In this document: positions 27,824 to 37,703 of the stretch, one piece after another
Numbering within the stretch: the first letter of the stretch is position 1
Layout: each line of letters starts with the position of its first letter
DNA from: Desulfobacterales bacterium
GTDB lineage: Bacteria; Desulfobacterota; Desulfobacteria; Desulfobacterales; JADGBH01
Assembly (NCBI GenBank): GCA_015231595.1
Contig: JADGBH010000012.1
Coordinates: 16,142 to 80,141 of the forward strand
Length of the DNA: 64,000 nucleotides
Direction of reading: 5' to 3'
The notes under the pieces: model-generated
Told to the model about the DNA's origin: nothing
The model's database searches: none
Seen by the model: only the letters and a program-made list of their open reading frames with translations
Translations under genes and position numbers: made by a program

Positions 27824-29809
27824 ATGGATGGGGGAAAAAAAATAAAATATTTTTTATATAAAAAATTTACATCCCAAAATTTCAAAAAAATTATACAACA
27901 AAATATTTTTTTTAATCGGGTGTTAAAAAATTTTACACAAACCCCAGATTCTTTTTTAAATTCACTCCCAGAAGATAAAAAAATTTCTGTTGAGCAGCCG
28001 ACTTCGATTAAAATTCTTGAAAATATAACAACTCTCGAATTATCATTAGAATCTTTCAGCCAAAATGCTGAGCCTCACTTTATAATGCTGTCTGAATCAC
28101 TTCAATCAATATATTTCAACGCTTCTGAACTAATCAAAAAAATAAAAAATACAATTAACTATATAACAAAAGAATCTGAAAAAAATTTGCTTACAGGTAT
28201 TGAAAAAACTGTTAATTCAGCATTAACACAACTTGAAAGCTCTCAAAATCAAGTTAAAAATAATTTAAGCTGCATCAATAAAATCGATGAAAAAATTTTT
28301 CAGCTTTATCGTATCTGTGAAGTTATCGAAAAAACAGCATTATTTTTTAATGTAATTGGTTTGAATATCAATATTGAGTGCGCCTCTAATGCAAAAACAA
28401 AAGAAATGTTTATTATAGTTGCTCACGAAATTAAAAATTTTTCCGATAAACTTATAAACATAATTGAAAGCATCCGAAATGATGCTGCAAAAGCTAAAGA
28501 AGCCCAATCCTATGCCAGCAATGAAATAGTTAAAGAATTCGAAAACCTAAAACCTATAGCTGAATTAGGAAAAAATACACTTGAAAATGCAACAACGGAA
28601 ATAAAACAAATTATAAGTGTATTTATTAATTCTCTTGATAAAGCGGAAAAACATTCCCAAAATATATCTCGGCAGATAAGTGAAGTTGTAATCGGCATCC
28701 AATTTCATGATAATATGAGCCAGAGAATATCTCATATTATTAAAGCTTTAAATGACACAAAATCTTTATATCAAGAAACAAATACTGAAAATTTTGATGC
28801 TATTTATTATATTTTAACCATTCAAGAAGCTCAACTAAAGAGGTTAATAAAAGAATTAAATTCGATTTATGAGAAACAAACAACAGCTTTTCAAGAAATT
28901 CATGCTGAAGTTGAAAGTCTTTCAAACAGTATTTCAGATTCTACTCCTACAAAAGAAACAAAACATAAAGAAAAAGACTTCTTTTCAAGTCTTATATCAG
29001 CTCTCTTAAACTCGGATGAAATTCTTAATCAGGCTTGGAACATTACAGAGAAAATGAGACAAATAGCATTTTCTGCAAATGAGGCATCTAAGAATCTGGG
29101 AAAACACATAAAAAGTATAGATAAATTAGCTTTTCAAACCCATATTATCGGATTAAATGCCATCATAAAAGCCGGACATATCGGTAAAAAAGGGGTTACA
29201 TTATACACGCTCGCTCAAAATATAGGACGTGTTTCCAATGATATAAATAAGTTTGTAGCAGATGTTCACAATATTATTAAAAATATTATTGAATTAATAG
29301 AAAAAATTCAATCCGACAAAAACGATGAGTCATCTCTTTCACAGCTATCAATCAATTCCCAAATAAATGAAATTTCTATTACTTATTCTAAGTTTAAACA
29401 AAATTCTTTAGAAGTTTTAAGTTATTCAGATAATATTAAAATTAATATTTTGGATACAGGTAAAAAACTTGAATTCCTTAGTTCTTTAGAAAAAGAATTA
29501 TCAGTTCATCAAGAAAAAATGAGATCCTTGATAAATATATTAAAACCGTTTATTTCGAAGGAGGCTATTAATTATGAACATGGTGCAGATAGTCTGCCCG
29601 ATTTATTGAAAAGATATACAATGCAAGAAGAGCGAGACATTCATCAAGAAATTTTTAAAAAAGATAATGATGATAATATAGAACTTTTTGAAGATATTAA
29701 TTTAGACAATGATGTTGAACTTTTTGATAACGACGATTCTCAGACCTTCGCATCAAATGAAAATAAAAACACAGAAGATGATTTTGGCGATAATGTGGAA
29801 CTTTTTTAG
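27824..29809 (+). CDS. soluble chemosensory protein with two degenerate MCP tips and a CheZ-like motif
   Basis: The 661-residue protein is mainly long helices with no membrane segment. Residues about 167-209 (ALFFNVIGLNINIECASNA) align without gaps to the receptor hairpin tip around FQTNILALNAAVEAARAG, and about 430-470 (LAFQTHIIGLNAIIKAGHIG) align to it again. Both lack key tip residues such as the Arg of EAAR. Between them QFHDNMSQRI (Asp296, Gln300) resembles the CheZ catalytic segment FQDLTGQVI. The acidic tail repeats NIELF, DVELF and NVELF, the last at the C-terminus. It opens the chemotaxis operon, eight bases before the STAS gene. Function is inferred: receptor-array modulator or CheY phosphatase. 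Confidence 0.7.
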   Translation: MDGGKKIKYFLYKKFTSQNFKKIIQQNIFFNRVLKNFTQTPDSFLNSLPEDKKISVEQPTSIKILENITTLELSLESFSQNAEPHFIMLSESLQSIYFNASELIKKIKNTINYITKESEKNLLTGIEKTVNSALTQLESSQNQVKNNLSCINKIDEKIFQLYRICEVIEKTALFFNVIGLNINIECASNAKTKEMFIIVAHEIKNFSDKLINIIESIRNDAAKAKEAQSYASNEIVKEFENLKPIAELGKNTLENATTEIKQIISVFINSLDKAEKHSQNISRQISEVVIGIQFHDNMSQRISHIIKALNDTKSLYQETNTENFDAIYYILTIQEAQLKRLIKELNSIYEKQTTAFQEIHAEVESLSNSISDSTPTKETKHKEKDFFSSLISALLNSDEILNQAWNITEKMRQIAFSANEASKNLGKHIKSIDKLAFQTHIIGLNAIIKAGHIGKKGVTLYTLAQNIGRVSNDINKFVADVHNIIKNIIELIEKIQSDKNDESSLSQLSINSQINEISITYSKFKQNSLEVLSYSDNIKINILDTGKKLEFLSSLEKELSVHQEKMRSLINILKPFISKEAINYEHGADSLPDLLKRYTMQEERDIHQEIFKKDNDDNIELFEDINLDNDVELFDNDDSQTFASNENKNTEDDFGDNVELF

Positions 29810-29817
29810 GAGGGCAA

Positions 29818-30129
29818 ATGGACTTAACAAAAGAAATAAAAAATGAATCAGTTATTATAGGAATTGATAACCAATTTACCATATATGAGGCTGCATCCAT
29901 TAAAGATGAAATTATAGATTGCTTTGAAAATTATAATGATCTATCCATCGATTTTAAGCGATTAGAGGGATTTGATATCACAGGAATTCAAATTTTATAC
30001 TCAGCCTTAATATCAGCAAAACAATCAGGTAAAAAATTTAAGCTGCTAAATATGCCTTATATAGCGATAAATTTAATGATAGATGCGGGTTTAGACCCTG
30101 TAAAAATATTCGATTACTCCCAAATTTAG
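29818..30129 (+). CDS. STAS-domain protein, atypical phospho-site
   Basis: The 103-residue protein fits a single STAS (anti-anti-sigma) domain: an N-terminal strand, ENYNDLSIDFKRLEGFD, then ITGIQILYSALISAKQSG. At the position of the phosphorylated Ser of SpoIIAA (D-S-S-G) this protein has D-I-T-G, so the usual phosphorylation site is Ile; the next residue is Thr. STAS proteins of this kind occur in chemosensory operons between receptor-like genes and cheY. It starts eight bases after the preceding gene with an AGGAGG site. Partner and signal are unknown. Confidence 0.78.
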   Translation: MDLTKEIKNESVIIGIDNQFTIYEAASIKDEIIDCFENYNDLSIDFKRLEGFDITGIQILYSALISAKQSGKKFKLLNMPYIAINLMIDAGLDPVKIFDYSQI

Positions 30130-30154
30130 AATATACACGAAAGGAGAGATACCT

Positions 30155-30520
30155 ATGTCTAAAGTTATTATGACTGTAGATGATTCAAAAAGCATAAGAC
30201 AAATGGTTAGTTTTACCCTAAAACAGGAAGGATATACGGTTGTAGAAGCTATAGACGGAAAGGATGCTTTAGAACAAATTAATAAAACTCCCGTTAATAT
30301 GGTTATTACAGACTTAAATATGCCTAAAATGGATGGAATTGAACTGATTAAATCATTGAGGTCTGAACCTAAATTCAAGTTTATGCCAATTATTATGCTT
30401 ACAACAGAATCTCAAGCATCAAAAAAACAAGAAGGCAAAGCTGCAGGAGCTACTGGCTGGATAGTAAAACCCTTTAAACCTGAACAATTATTAGCTGTTA
30501 TAAAAAAAGTTCTTGGGTAA
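30155..30520 (+). CDS. cheY: chemotaxis response regulator CheY
   Basis: This is a single 121-residue receiver domain. TVDDSKSIRQM holds the acidic pair, VITDLNMPKMDG the phospho-Asp, IIMLTTES the Thr and WIVKPFKPEQL the Lys, so it is fully functional by sequence. The tail resembles chemotaxis CheY rather than a DNA-binding regulator. It has a strong AAAGGAGAG ribosome site and ends 13 bases before cheA. It should be phosphorylated by the neighbouring CheA and act on a motor or other output. Confidence 0.92.
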   Translation: MSKVIMTVDDSKSIRQMVSFTLKQEGYTVVEAIDGKDALEQINKTPVNMVITDLNMPKMDGIELIKSLRSEPKFKFMPIIMLTTESQASKKQEGKAAGATGWIVKPFKPEQLLAVIKKVLG

Positions 30521-30533
30521 GGAGACTTTTAAT

Positions 30534-32615
30534 ATGGATATTAATACAGACGTATATAAAGAGGAAGCTTATGAGCTTCTCGCTGGGCTTGAAACTTCCC
30601 TTTTGTCATTGGAAGAATCGCCGAATGACTTAGATTTAATTGGAAGTGTTTTTCGTTCTATGCATACAATTAAAGGTTCAGGAGCTATGTTCGGGTTTGA
30701 TAACATAGCTGAATTTACTCATGAAATAGAAACTGTTTTTGATATTGTCCGTAATGGTAAAATGTCCGTAACTTCTGAATTAATAAGCCTTACTTTTAAA
30801 GCCTGTGATATTATACGAAAAATGCTTGATGAGGATAAAATAAATGAAAGTGAAAAAAAAGAAGTTTTAGATGTGTTTAAAGAAATAGTTTCTATTTCAA
30901 AAATTGAGGAGTCAAAAAATACTGAGCCCCTCTCCAAAAATTTAAAAAACTTAACGTACCGAATTAAATTTAAGCCGTTACCTCAAATATTATCAACTGG
31001 TTCCAATCCAATTCTACTTTTGAATGAACTAAGAGAACTCGGTGTATGTAAGATTATAGCTCGCCTTGATAAAATACCTGAGTTAAACAAGCTTAATCCT
31101 GAATTTTGTTATATTTACTGGGACATAATTCTCAATACCGATAAAGGCATTGATGCTATAAAAGATGTATTTATTTTCGTCGAAGATAGCTGTGAATTAG
31201 AAATTAATGTTATAGACGATGATGATAATGTAATAGAAGATGATAAAAGCTATAAATTTATCGGAGAAATCCTTGTTGAAAAAGGTGAAATATCTGAAGA
31301 CTTACTAAAAAAAGCACTTGAACATAAAAAAAAGCTTGGGGATATATTAATTGAATCAAAGGCTGTCAACCAGGACTCAATAGAATCGGCCTTAGTTGAA
31401 CAGGAATGCGTAAGGGATATACGAAAAAAAAAGCAGGAATGCGTTGATGCCTCGAGCATAAGAGTTTCCGCAGAAAAATTAGACGGCCTTGTGAACCTTG
31501 TTGGCGAATTAGTTACTGTTCAAGCCCGCTTAACTCAAAAAGCTTTTCAAGAAAGTAATCCAGAACTTACTTTAATATCAGAAGCGGTAGGCAGATTAAC
31601 ATCTGAACTCCGCGATAATACCATGAATATTCGTATGATGCCTATTGGAACTACTTTCAGTAGATTTAAACGTTTGGTTCGAGATCTTTGTCACGAATTA
31701 AATAAAGAAGTGGATTTTATCGCTGAAGGAGGAGAAACTGAGCTTGATAAAACTGTTGTTGAACGTTTGAATGACCCTTTAATTCATATTATTCGAAACA
31801 GTTTAGATCATGGAATAGAGTCTTCTGAAATTAGGAAATTAAAGGGAAAGCCTGCTCGTGGTAAAATCGCCTTAAAAGCATTTCATTCTGGCCCTAATGT
31901 TTTTATCCAAATTACTGATGATGGTGCTGGCATAGATAAAAATGAAATTCGTCAAAAATCTATTGAAAAGGGTTTAATCCTTCCTGATTTAGAATTAACT
32001 GATAAAGAAATTTTTGATAAAATATTCCTTCCGGGCTTTTCTACTGCGAAAAAACTTACTGGAATTTCAGGCAGAGGCGTAGGTATGGATGTTGTTAAGC
32101 GCAGTATTGACGGCCTTAGAGGAATTATTGAACTTATAAGCGAAAAAGATATCGGAACTACGATTACTTTGAAACTTCCTTTAACATTAGCAATTATAGA
32201 CGGCCTTTTAGTTAATATTGGAGAAACAAATTTTGTTTTTCCCCTTTCAGTAATAAAGGAATGTATAGATTTGACTTCTGACGATATAAAAAAATCCCAT
32301 GGCCGTAATCTTGCCAATGTTCGAGGCAACCTTACATCTTATATCAATTTGAGGGAAATATTTAATATAAATGGAAACCTTCCGTCACGTCAAAAAATTG
32401 TAATTACTGATATTAATAATTATGAAATAGGATTCGTAGTTGACCGTGTTATAGGCCAGCATCAGACTGTAATTAAATCATTAGGACGAATATACAAAGA
32501 TGTACATGGTATATCTGGCGCAACTATACTTGGAGACGGAAGCGTAGCTCTAATACTTGATGTTTATCAACTTATTCAAATAGCCGAAAAAGAAGAAATT
32601 AATATAAAAATTTGA
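30534..32615 (+). CDS. cheA: chemotaxis histidine kinase CheA with an extra middle domain
   Basis: From the ATG at 30534 (AAGGAG site upstream) the protein is 693 residues. It has an Hpt domain with the phospho-His in SMHTIKGSGAMFGF, a middle region, a P3 dimerisation helix, the P4 kinase (IIRNSLDHGIE, DDGAGID, GISGRGVGMDVVK) and a C-terminal CheW-like P5. In place of a normal P2 there is first a segment with LYR-type KFKPLPQILSTGSNPILLL, then two helical motifs, GEILVEKGEISEDLLKKAL and LGDILIESKAVNQDSIESAL, at about 243-290, resembling the MshEN/GspE-N fold. It phosphorylates CheY and CheB. Confidence 0.93.
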   Translation: MDINTDVYKEEAYELLAGLETSLLSLEESPNDLDLIGSVFRSMHTIKGSGAMFGFDNIAEFTHEIETVFDIVRNGKMSVTSELISLTFKACDIIRKMLDEDKINESEKKEVLDVFKEIVSISKIEESKNTEPLSKNLKNLTYRIKFKPLPQILSTGSNPILLLNELRELGVCKIIARLDKIPELNKLNPEFCYIYWDIILNTDKGIDAIKDVFIFVEDSCELEINVIDDDDNVIEDDKSYKFIGEILVEKGEISEDLLKKALEHKKKLGDILIESKAVNQDSIESALVEQECVRDIRKKKQECVDASSIRVSAEKLDGLVNLVGELVTVQARLTQKAFQESNPELTLISEAVGRLTSELRDNTMNIRMMPIGTTFSRFKRLVRDLCHELNKEVDFIAEGGETELDKTVVERLNDPLIHIIRNSLDHGIESSEIRKLKGKPARGKIALKAFHSGPNVFIQITDDGAGIDKNEIRQKSIEKGLILPDLELTDKEIFDKIFLPGFSTAKKLTGISGRGVGMDVVKRSIDGLRGIIELISEKDIGTTITLKLPLTLAIIDGLLVNIGETNFVFPLSVIKECIDLTSDDIKKSHGRNLANVRGNLTSYINLREIFNINGNLPSRQKIVITDINNYEIGFVVDRVIGQHQTVIKSLGRIYKDVHGISGATILGDGSVALILDVYQLIQIAEKEEINIKI

Positions 32616-32636
32616 CTTTAAATAAGGAAGAGAAAA

Positions 32637-34907
32637 ATGAAAATAACAATTAAAACAAGGTTAGTAGCTGGTTTTTCTATTGTTCTAATACTAATGTTCA
32701 TTTCTGGAATAATGGCTTTAAATAAGCTCACCGGCATGGATGAACTCCTCGACCACACAGTTGATATATCCGCTGAAAAAGTTCGACTTGCAAATGAACT
32801 TCTCGAAAACATGATTGAAATATCAAAAGCCGAAAAAAATATTGTTCTTTCTGGCGTAGTAGCAGAAAAGAAAAAATATATTGAATTTATTGAAGAACTC
32901 TTGAAATCTATGAATGAAAAAGAAAAAAAATTAACCTTGATAATTGATGCCTCTGCTAAAGAAATGCTTAATAATTTTATCTCTGTATGGGATGACTTTT
33001 TAAAAGTTCATCATGACGTTCGGAAATTTGCAATGCTTAATTCAAATATTGAGGCTAAGGATTTATCAGCCAATGAAGGCCGTAAATCATATATAAAATG
33101 CGAACAACTTATGAACAATATTTTAAAAATACATGAGCAAGAACTCTTTGAAAAGCTTAAATATTCTGGAACAGAAAACTCAAAAAATCTAAAAGACGCT
33201 TTTATGGCTGGCATGATAACATCAGAAGTAATTCATGATATGCTTGAAATTAATCTATCAGAAAAAAATCTAATTTTAGAAGCGAGTGATACTGTTAAGC
33301 AAGCACATAGCAAAGAAATAAAAAATTTTATAAATGATTTGAATTCTAAAATTATTGAATTAGAAAAATTATCAAGCAACGATACTAAACCTAAAATAGC
33401 ACAATTTAAAACAGAATGGGCGAATTTTATTTCAATTAATGAAAAGGTTCAAGCCGCAAGCTTAGAAAATGGAAATACTAAAGCTTTTGAACTATCCTCG
33501 ACAAAAGGACAAGAATTATGTGATAAAGCTGAGAATATTCTATCAAAAATTGTTGCTAACAATATTGCAGATATGGAAAGCGATCAAATTGCAAACGATA
33601 ACAACTATAGATTAGCAAAACATACCTTGATAGGGCTTTTGGCATTTAGCATAATTCTTGGTTTCGCAATGGCCATTTGGATCATTGTAAGCATAAATAA
33701 AGGACTTTCCAAAGTGATTGATGCTGCAATAGCTGTTTCAAAAGGAGATTTAACAAAAAATATTCAAATTACCAGCAAAGATGAAATGGGCGAAATTCTT
33801 GAAAATATGAAAAAGATGGTAGAAAACCTTAAAGAAACAGCAAACATTGCCGAGCAAATGGCTGGAGGAGACTTGACTGTAGAAGCCAAAATTCTTTCAG
33901 ATAAAGATATTTTAGGACAATCTCTTACGCTAATGTTGGAAAAACTACGTGATATTATTGGAGAAGTAAAAAATGCGTCTGACAATGTAGCTTCAGGAAG
34001 TCAGGAATTAAGTGCAACTTCTGAACAAATGTCTCAAGGAGCCACTGAACAAGCTGCATCAGCTGAAGAAGTTTCTTCTTCTATGGAAGAAATGGCATCT
34101 AACATCAAACAGAATGCTGATAACGCCATGCAGACAGAAAAAATAGCAATAAAATCAGCAGAAGATGCTGGCTCAACCGGGAAAGCTGTATCTGAAACTG
34201 TAGAAGCAATGAAATCAATAGCTGAAAAAATCAGCATTATTGAAGAAATCGCCCGACAAACAGACCTTTTAGCTCTTAATGCGGCAATAGAGGCCGCTCG
34301 CGCTGGCGAACATGGAAAAGGATTTGCAGTTGTAGCTTCAGAAGTTAGAAAATTAGCTGAAAGAAGCCAAACTGCTGCTGCTGAAATAAGTAAATTATCA
34401 AAATCAAGTGTAGATGTAGCTGATAAAGCTGGTAAAATGCTTGAAAAACTTGTTCCTGATATTAAAAAAACAGCTGAACTTGTTCAGGAGATTTCCGCTG
34501 CTTCCAATGAGCAAAATTCTGGTGTTGAACAAATTAACAAAGCTATACAGCAGTTAGACCAAGTAATTCAACAGAATGCGTCAGCTTCAGAAGAAATGGC
34601 ATCTACTGCTGAAGAACTTTCAGCTCAGGCTGAACAACTTCAAAGTTCAATATCATTTTTTAAAATAGATACAATTGAGAGACAGCGATTTAGTAAAAAA
34701 ACAAACATCAAAGAAAAAGCGAAAATAGCCCATATAACTTCCGATAAAAATAAGAGTGATAAAAGTCAAAAAATAAAGCCTACCATAAAAAAGCAAGGGG
34801 AAAAAACAGATGATGATTTTGAATCTAACAAAATAAATGAAACAAAATCAGGAGGTTTTGATTTAGATATGAGGGACATCAAGGATTCAGATTTCGAGAA
34901 ATATTAA
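32637..34907 (+). CDS. methyl-accepting chemotaxis protein 1 (double 4HB, HAMP-HAMP)
   Basis: The 756-residue receptor has two membrane helices (about 9-28 and 329-352) around a periplasmic region that itself looks like two related four-helix units ([17 protein letters not shown] and [17 protein letters not shown]). A HAMP domain follows, then a second HAMP-like unit ([20 protein letters not shown]), then the signalling domain with the perfect tip [21 protein letters not shown] charged linker of about 70 residues ends in DFEKY, which fits the aromatic spacing of CheR/CheB tethering pentapeptides. It is the first of two tandem receptor-cheW pairs. Confidence 0.93.
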   Translation: MKITIKTRLVAGFSIVLILMFISGIMALNKLTGMDELLDHTVDISAEKVRLANELLENMIEISKAEKNIVLSGVVAEKKKYIEFIEELLKSMNEKEKKLTLIIDASAKEMLNNFISVWDDFLKVHHDVRKFAMLNSNIEAKDLSANEGRKSYIKCEQLMNNILKIHEQELFEKLKYSGTENSKNLKDAFMAGMITSEVIHDMLEINLSEKNLILEASDTVKQAHSKEIKNFINDLNSKIIELEKLSSNDTKPKIAQFKTEWANFISINEKVQAASLENGNTKAFELSSTKGQELCDKAENILSKIVANNIADMESDQIANDNNYRLAKHTLIGLLAFSIILGFAMAIWIIVSINKGLSKVIDAAIAVSKGDLTKNIQITSKDEMGEILENMKKMVENLKETANIAEQMAGGDLTVEAKILSDKDILGQSLTLMLEKLRDIIGEVKNASDNVASGSQELSATSEQMSQGATEQAASAEEVSSSMEEMASNIKQNADNAMQTEKIAIKSAEDAGSTGKAVSETVEAMKSIAEKISIIEEIARQTDLLALNAAIEAARAGEHGKGFAVVASEVRKLAERSQTAAAEISKLSKSSVDVADKAGKMLEKLVPDIKKTAELVQEISAASNEQNSGVEQINKAIQQLDQVIQQNASASEEMASTAEELSAQAEQLQSSISFFKIDTIERQRFSKKTNIKEKAKIAHITSDKNKSDKSQKIKPTIKKQGEKTDDDFESNKINETKSGGFDLDMRDIKDSDFEKY

Positions 34908-34929
34908 AAACTTAAAGGAGTAAAAAATC

Positions 34930-35451
34930 ATGAAAGAAATAACAAAAATTTCTCAATATCTTACTTTTTATCTGGGAGAAGAAATGTTTACTCTTGATAT
35001 TTCTCAAGTTAGAGAAGTTTTAGATTTTATAAAACTCACTAAAGTACCTCGAACTCCTGAATTTATGAAAGGTATTATCAATTTAAGAGGAAGTGTTGTT
35101 CCTGTAATAGACCTTCGCTTAAAACTCGGTATGTTACAAACCATAAAAACCCTTAATACCCGAATAATTATTGTGGAAGTTGATGTAGATGGAGAAAAAA
35201 CTATACTTGGAGTTTTAGCTGATTCCGTTAAAGATGTCATTGATCTTGAGCCTGACCAGATAATCGCTCCTCCAAAGATAGGTACCCGATTAAAAACTGA
35301 CTTTATAAAAGGAATGGGACGGCATGAAAACCAGTTTATAATTATTTTGGATATTGATAAAGTCTTTTCAAGCGATGAATTAGCGGTAGTTCAAGATATA
35401 GAAAAAATAAGCGACTTAAAAGAAATAATCAGTAATAAATCGAATCTATGA
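34930..35451 (+). CDS. cheW: chemotaxis coupling protein CheW (copy 1)
   Basis: The 173-residue adaptor links receptors to CheA. Blocks YLTFYLGEEMFTLDISQVRE, RTPEFMKGIINLRGSVVPVI and VLADSVKDVIDLEPDQI are those of CheW. The Arg in NLRGSVVPVIDLR needed for receptor binding is present. An AAAGGAG site precedes the ATG. It follows receptor 1 by 22 bases. The C-terminal 15 residues differ from copy 2. Confidence 0.95.
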   Translation: MKEITKISQYLTFYLGEEMFTLDISQVREVLDFIKLTKVPRTPEFMKGIINLRGSVVPVIDLRLKLGMLQTIKTLNTRIIIVEVDVDGEKTILGVLADSVKDVIDLEPDQIIAPPKIGTRLKTDFIKGMGRHENQFIIILDIDKVFSSDELAVVQDIEKISDLKEIISNKSNL

Positions 35452-35536
35452 GCGTAATAAAATTCAAATTTTCAAAATATCTAAAAAAAAGAAGAAATCA
35501 ATATAAAACTTTAACTTAAAAGAAAGGACGAAAAAC

Positions 35537-37690
35537 ATGAGAATAACAATTAAAACAAGATTAATAGCTGGTTTTTCTATTGTTTTAATATTAATGTTCA
35601 TTTCTGGCATAATGGCTTTAAATAAGCTCACTGAGATGGATGAATTACTCGATCACACAGTTGATATATCCGCTGAAAAAGTTCGACTTGCAAATGAACT
35701 TCTCGAAAATATGATTGAAATATCAAAAGCCGAGAAAAGTATTGTTCTTTCAGGTGTGGTAGCAGAAAAGAAAAAATATATTGAATTTATTGATGAACTC
35801 TTGAAATCCATGGGTGAAAAAGAAAAAAAATTAGCCTTGATAATTGATGTATCTGCTAAAGAAATGCTTAACAATTTTATTTCTGTATGGAATGACTTTT
35901 TAAAAGTTCATCACGAAGTGTGCAAATTCGCCATGCTTAATTCAAATATTGAAGCTAAGGATTTATCAATCAATGAAGGCCGTAAATCCTATGAAAAATG
36001 CGAACAAATTATGAACGATATCTTTAAAATACACGAGCAAGAACTCTTTGAAATGCTTAAATCTTCTGGAACTGAGAACTCAAAAAATTTAAAAGAAGCT
36101 TTTATGGCTGAAACAATAACATTAGAACTAATTCATGATATGCTTGAAATTCATCTATTAGAAAAAAATCTAATTTTAGAATCAAGCGACACAGCCAAGC
36201 AAACATATAGCAAAGAAATAAAAAGTGTTCTAAGCGATTTAAATTCTAAACTTATTGAATTAGAAAAACTGTCAAGCACCGCAACTAAGGCTAAAATAGC
36301 CCAATTTAAGATAGAATGGGCAAATTTTATTTCAGTTAATGAAAAAGTTCAAACCTCAAGCTTAGAAAATGGGAATACTAAAGCTTTTGAATTATCGTCT
36401 GGAAAGGGGCAAGAATTATGCGATAAAGCGGAGGATATTCTATCAAAAATTGTTGCTAAAAACATTGAAGACATGGAAAACGATCAAATTATAAACGATA
36501 ACAGCTATGCATCAGCCAAATATACTTTGATAGGGCTTTTAGCATTTAGCATAATTTTTGGTTTTACGATGGCTATCTGGATTATTCTAAGCATAAGCAA
36601 AGGAGTTTCAAGCGTTATTGATGCGACAGTAGCTGTTTCTGAAGGAGATTTAACAAAAGATATTCAAATTACCAGCAAAGATGAAATGGGCGAAATTCTT
36701 GAGAACATGAAAAAAATGATTCTCACAATTAAGGATATTGTTTCTGACGTAAAAAATGCGTCTGACAATGTAGCTTCCGGAAGTCAGGAATTAAGCGCAA
36801 CTTCTGAGCAAATGTCCCAAGGAGCCACCGAACAAGCCGCATCAGCAGAAGAAGTTTCTTCTTCTATGGAAGAAATGGCATCAAACATCAAGCAGAACGC
36901 TGATAACGCCATTCAGACAGAAAAAATAGCAATAAAATCAGCAGAAGACGCTGGCTCAACCGGAAAAGCTGTATCTGAAACTGTAGAAGCGATGAAATCA
37001 ATAGCTGAAAAAATCAGCATTATTGAAGAAATTGCCCGTCAAACAGATCTTTTAGCGCTTAATGCCGCAATTGAAGCTGCTCGCGCTGGTGAACATGGAA
37101 AAGGATTTGCGGTTGTAGCTTCAGAAGTTAGAAAATTAGCTGAAAGAAGCCAAACTGCTGCTGCTGAAATAAGTAAACTATCAAAATCAAGTGTAGATGT
37201 CGCTGATAAAGCGGGTAAAATGCTTGAAAAACTTGTTCCTGACATTAAAAAAACAGCTGAACTTGTTCAGGAAATTTCCGCTGCGTCCAATGAACAAAAT
37301 TCTGGTGTTGAGCAAATTAATAAAGCTATACAGCAGTTAGATCAAGTAATTCAACAAAATGCTTCAGCTTCAGAAGAAATGGCATCAACCGCTGAAGAAC
37401 TTTCAGCGCAAGCTGAACAACTTCAAAGTTCAATATCCTTTTTTAAAATAGATACAGCTGATCGGCAAAGAATTGGCAAAAAAATAAACTTCAAAGAAAA
37501 GTCTAAAATAGCCCATATATCTACAGAGAAAAATAAAATTGATAAAGGTCAAAAAATAAAGCCTCACACAAAAAAACAAGGGGAAAAAGATAATGATGAT
37601 TTTGAATCTAATAAAATAAATGATACAAAATCAGGTGGTTTCGATTTAGATATGAGAGATATCAAGGATTCAGATTTTGAGAAATATTAA
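35537..37690 (+). CDS. methyl-accepting chemotaxis protein 2 (double 4HB, single HAMP)
   Basis: The 717-residue receptor is a near copy of the one at 32637. The membrane helices and the two related periplasmic four-helix units are kept, with many substitutions in the second unit. It has one HAMP domain only: 39 residues equal to the extra HAMP-like unit of receptor 1 are absent, and the HAMP runs straight into [18 protein letters not shown]. The tip [20 protein letters not shown] is identical, and it also ends in DFEKY. Different periplasmic residues suggest a different ligand range. Confidence 0.93.
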   Translation: MRITIKTRLIAGFSIVLILMFISGIMALNKLTEMDELLDHTVDISAEKVRLANELLENMIEISKAEKSIVLSGVVAEKKKYIEFIDELLKSMGEKEKKLALIIDVSAKEMLNNFISVWNDFLKVHHEVCKFAMLNSNIEAKDLSINEGRKSYEKCEQIMNDIFKIHEQELFEMLKSSGTENSKNLKEAFMAETITLELIHDMLEIHLLEKNLILESSDTAKQTYSKEIKSVLSDLNSKLIELEKLSSTATKAKIAQFKIEWANFISVNEKVQTSSLENGNTKAFELSSGKGQELCDKAEDILSKIVAKNIEDMENDQIINDNSYASAKYTLIGLLAFSIIFGFTMAIWIILSISKGVSSVIDATVAVSEGDLTKDIQITSKDEMGEILENMKKMILTIKDIVSDVKNASDNVASGSQELSATSEQMSQGATEQAASAEEVSSSMEEMASNIKQNADNAIQTEKIAIKSAEDAGSTGKAVSETVEAMKSIAEKISIIEEIARQTDLLALNAAIEAARAGEHGKGFAVVASEVRKLAERSQTAAAEISKLSKSSVDVADKAGKMLEKLVPDIKKTAELVQEISAASNEQNSGVEQINKAIQQLDQVIQQNASASEEMASTAEELSAQAEQLQSSISFFKIDTADRQRIGKKINFKEKSKIAHISTEKNKIDKGQKIKPHTKKQGEKDNDDFESNKINDTKSGGFDLDMRDIKDSDFEKY

Positions 37691-37703
37691 GGAGTAAAAA
37701 ATT

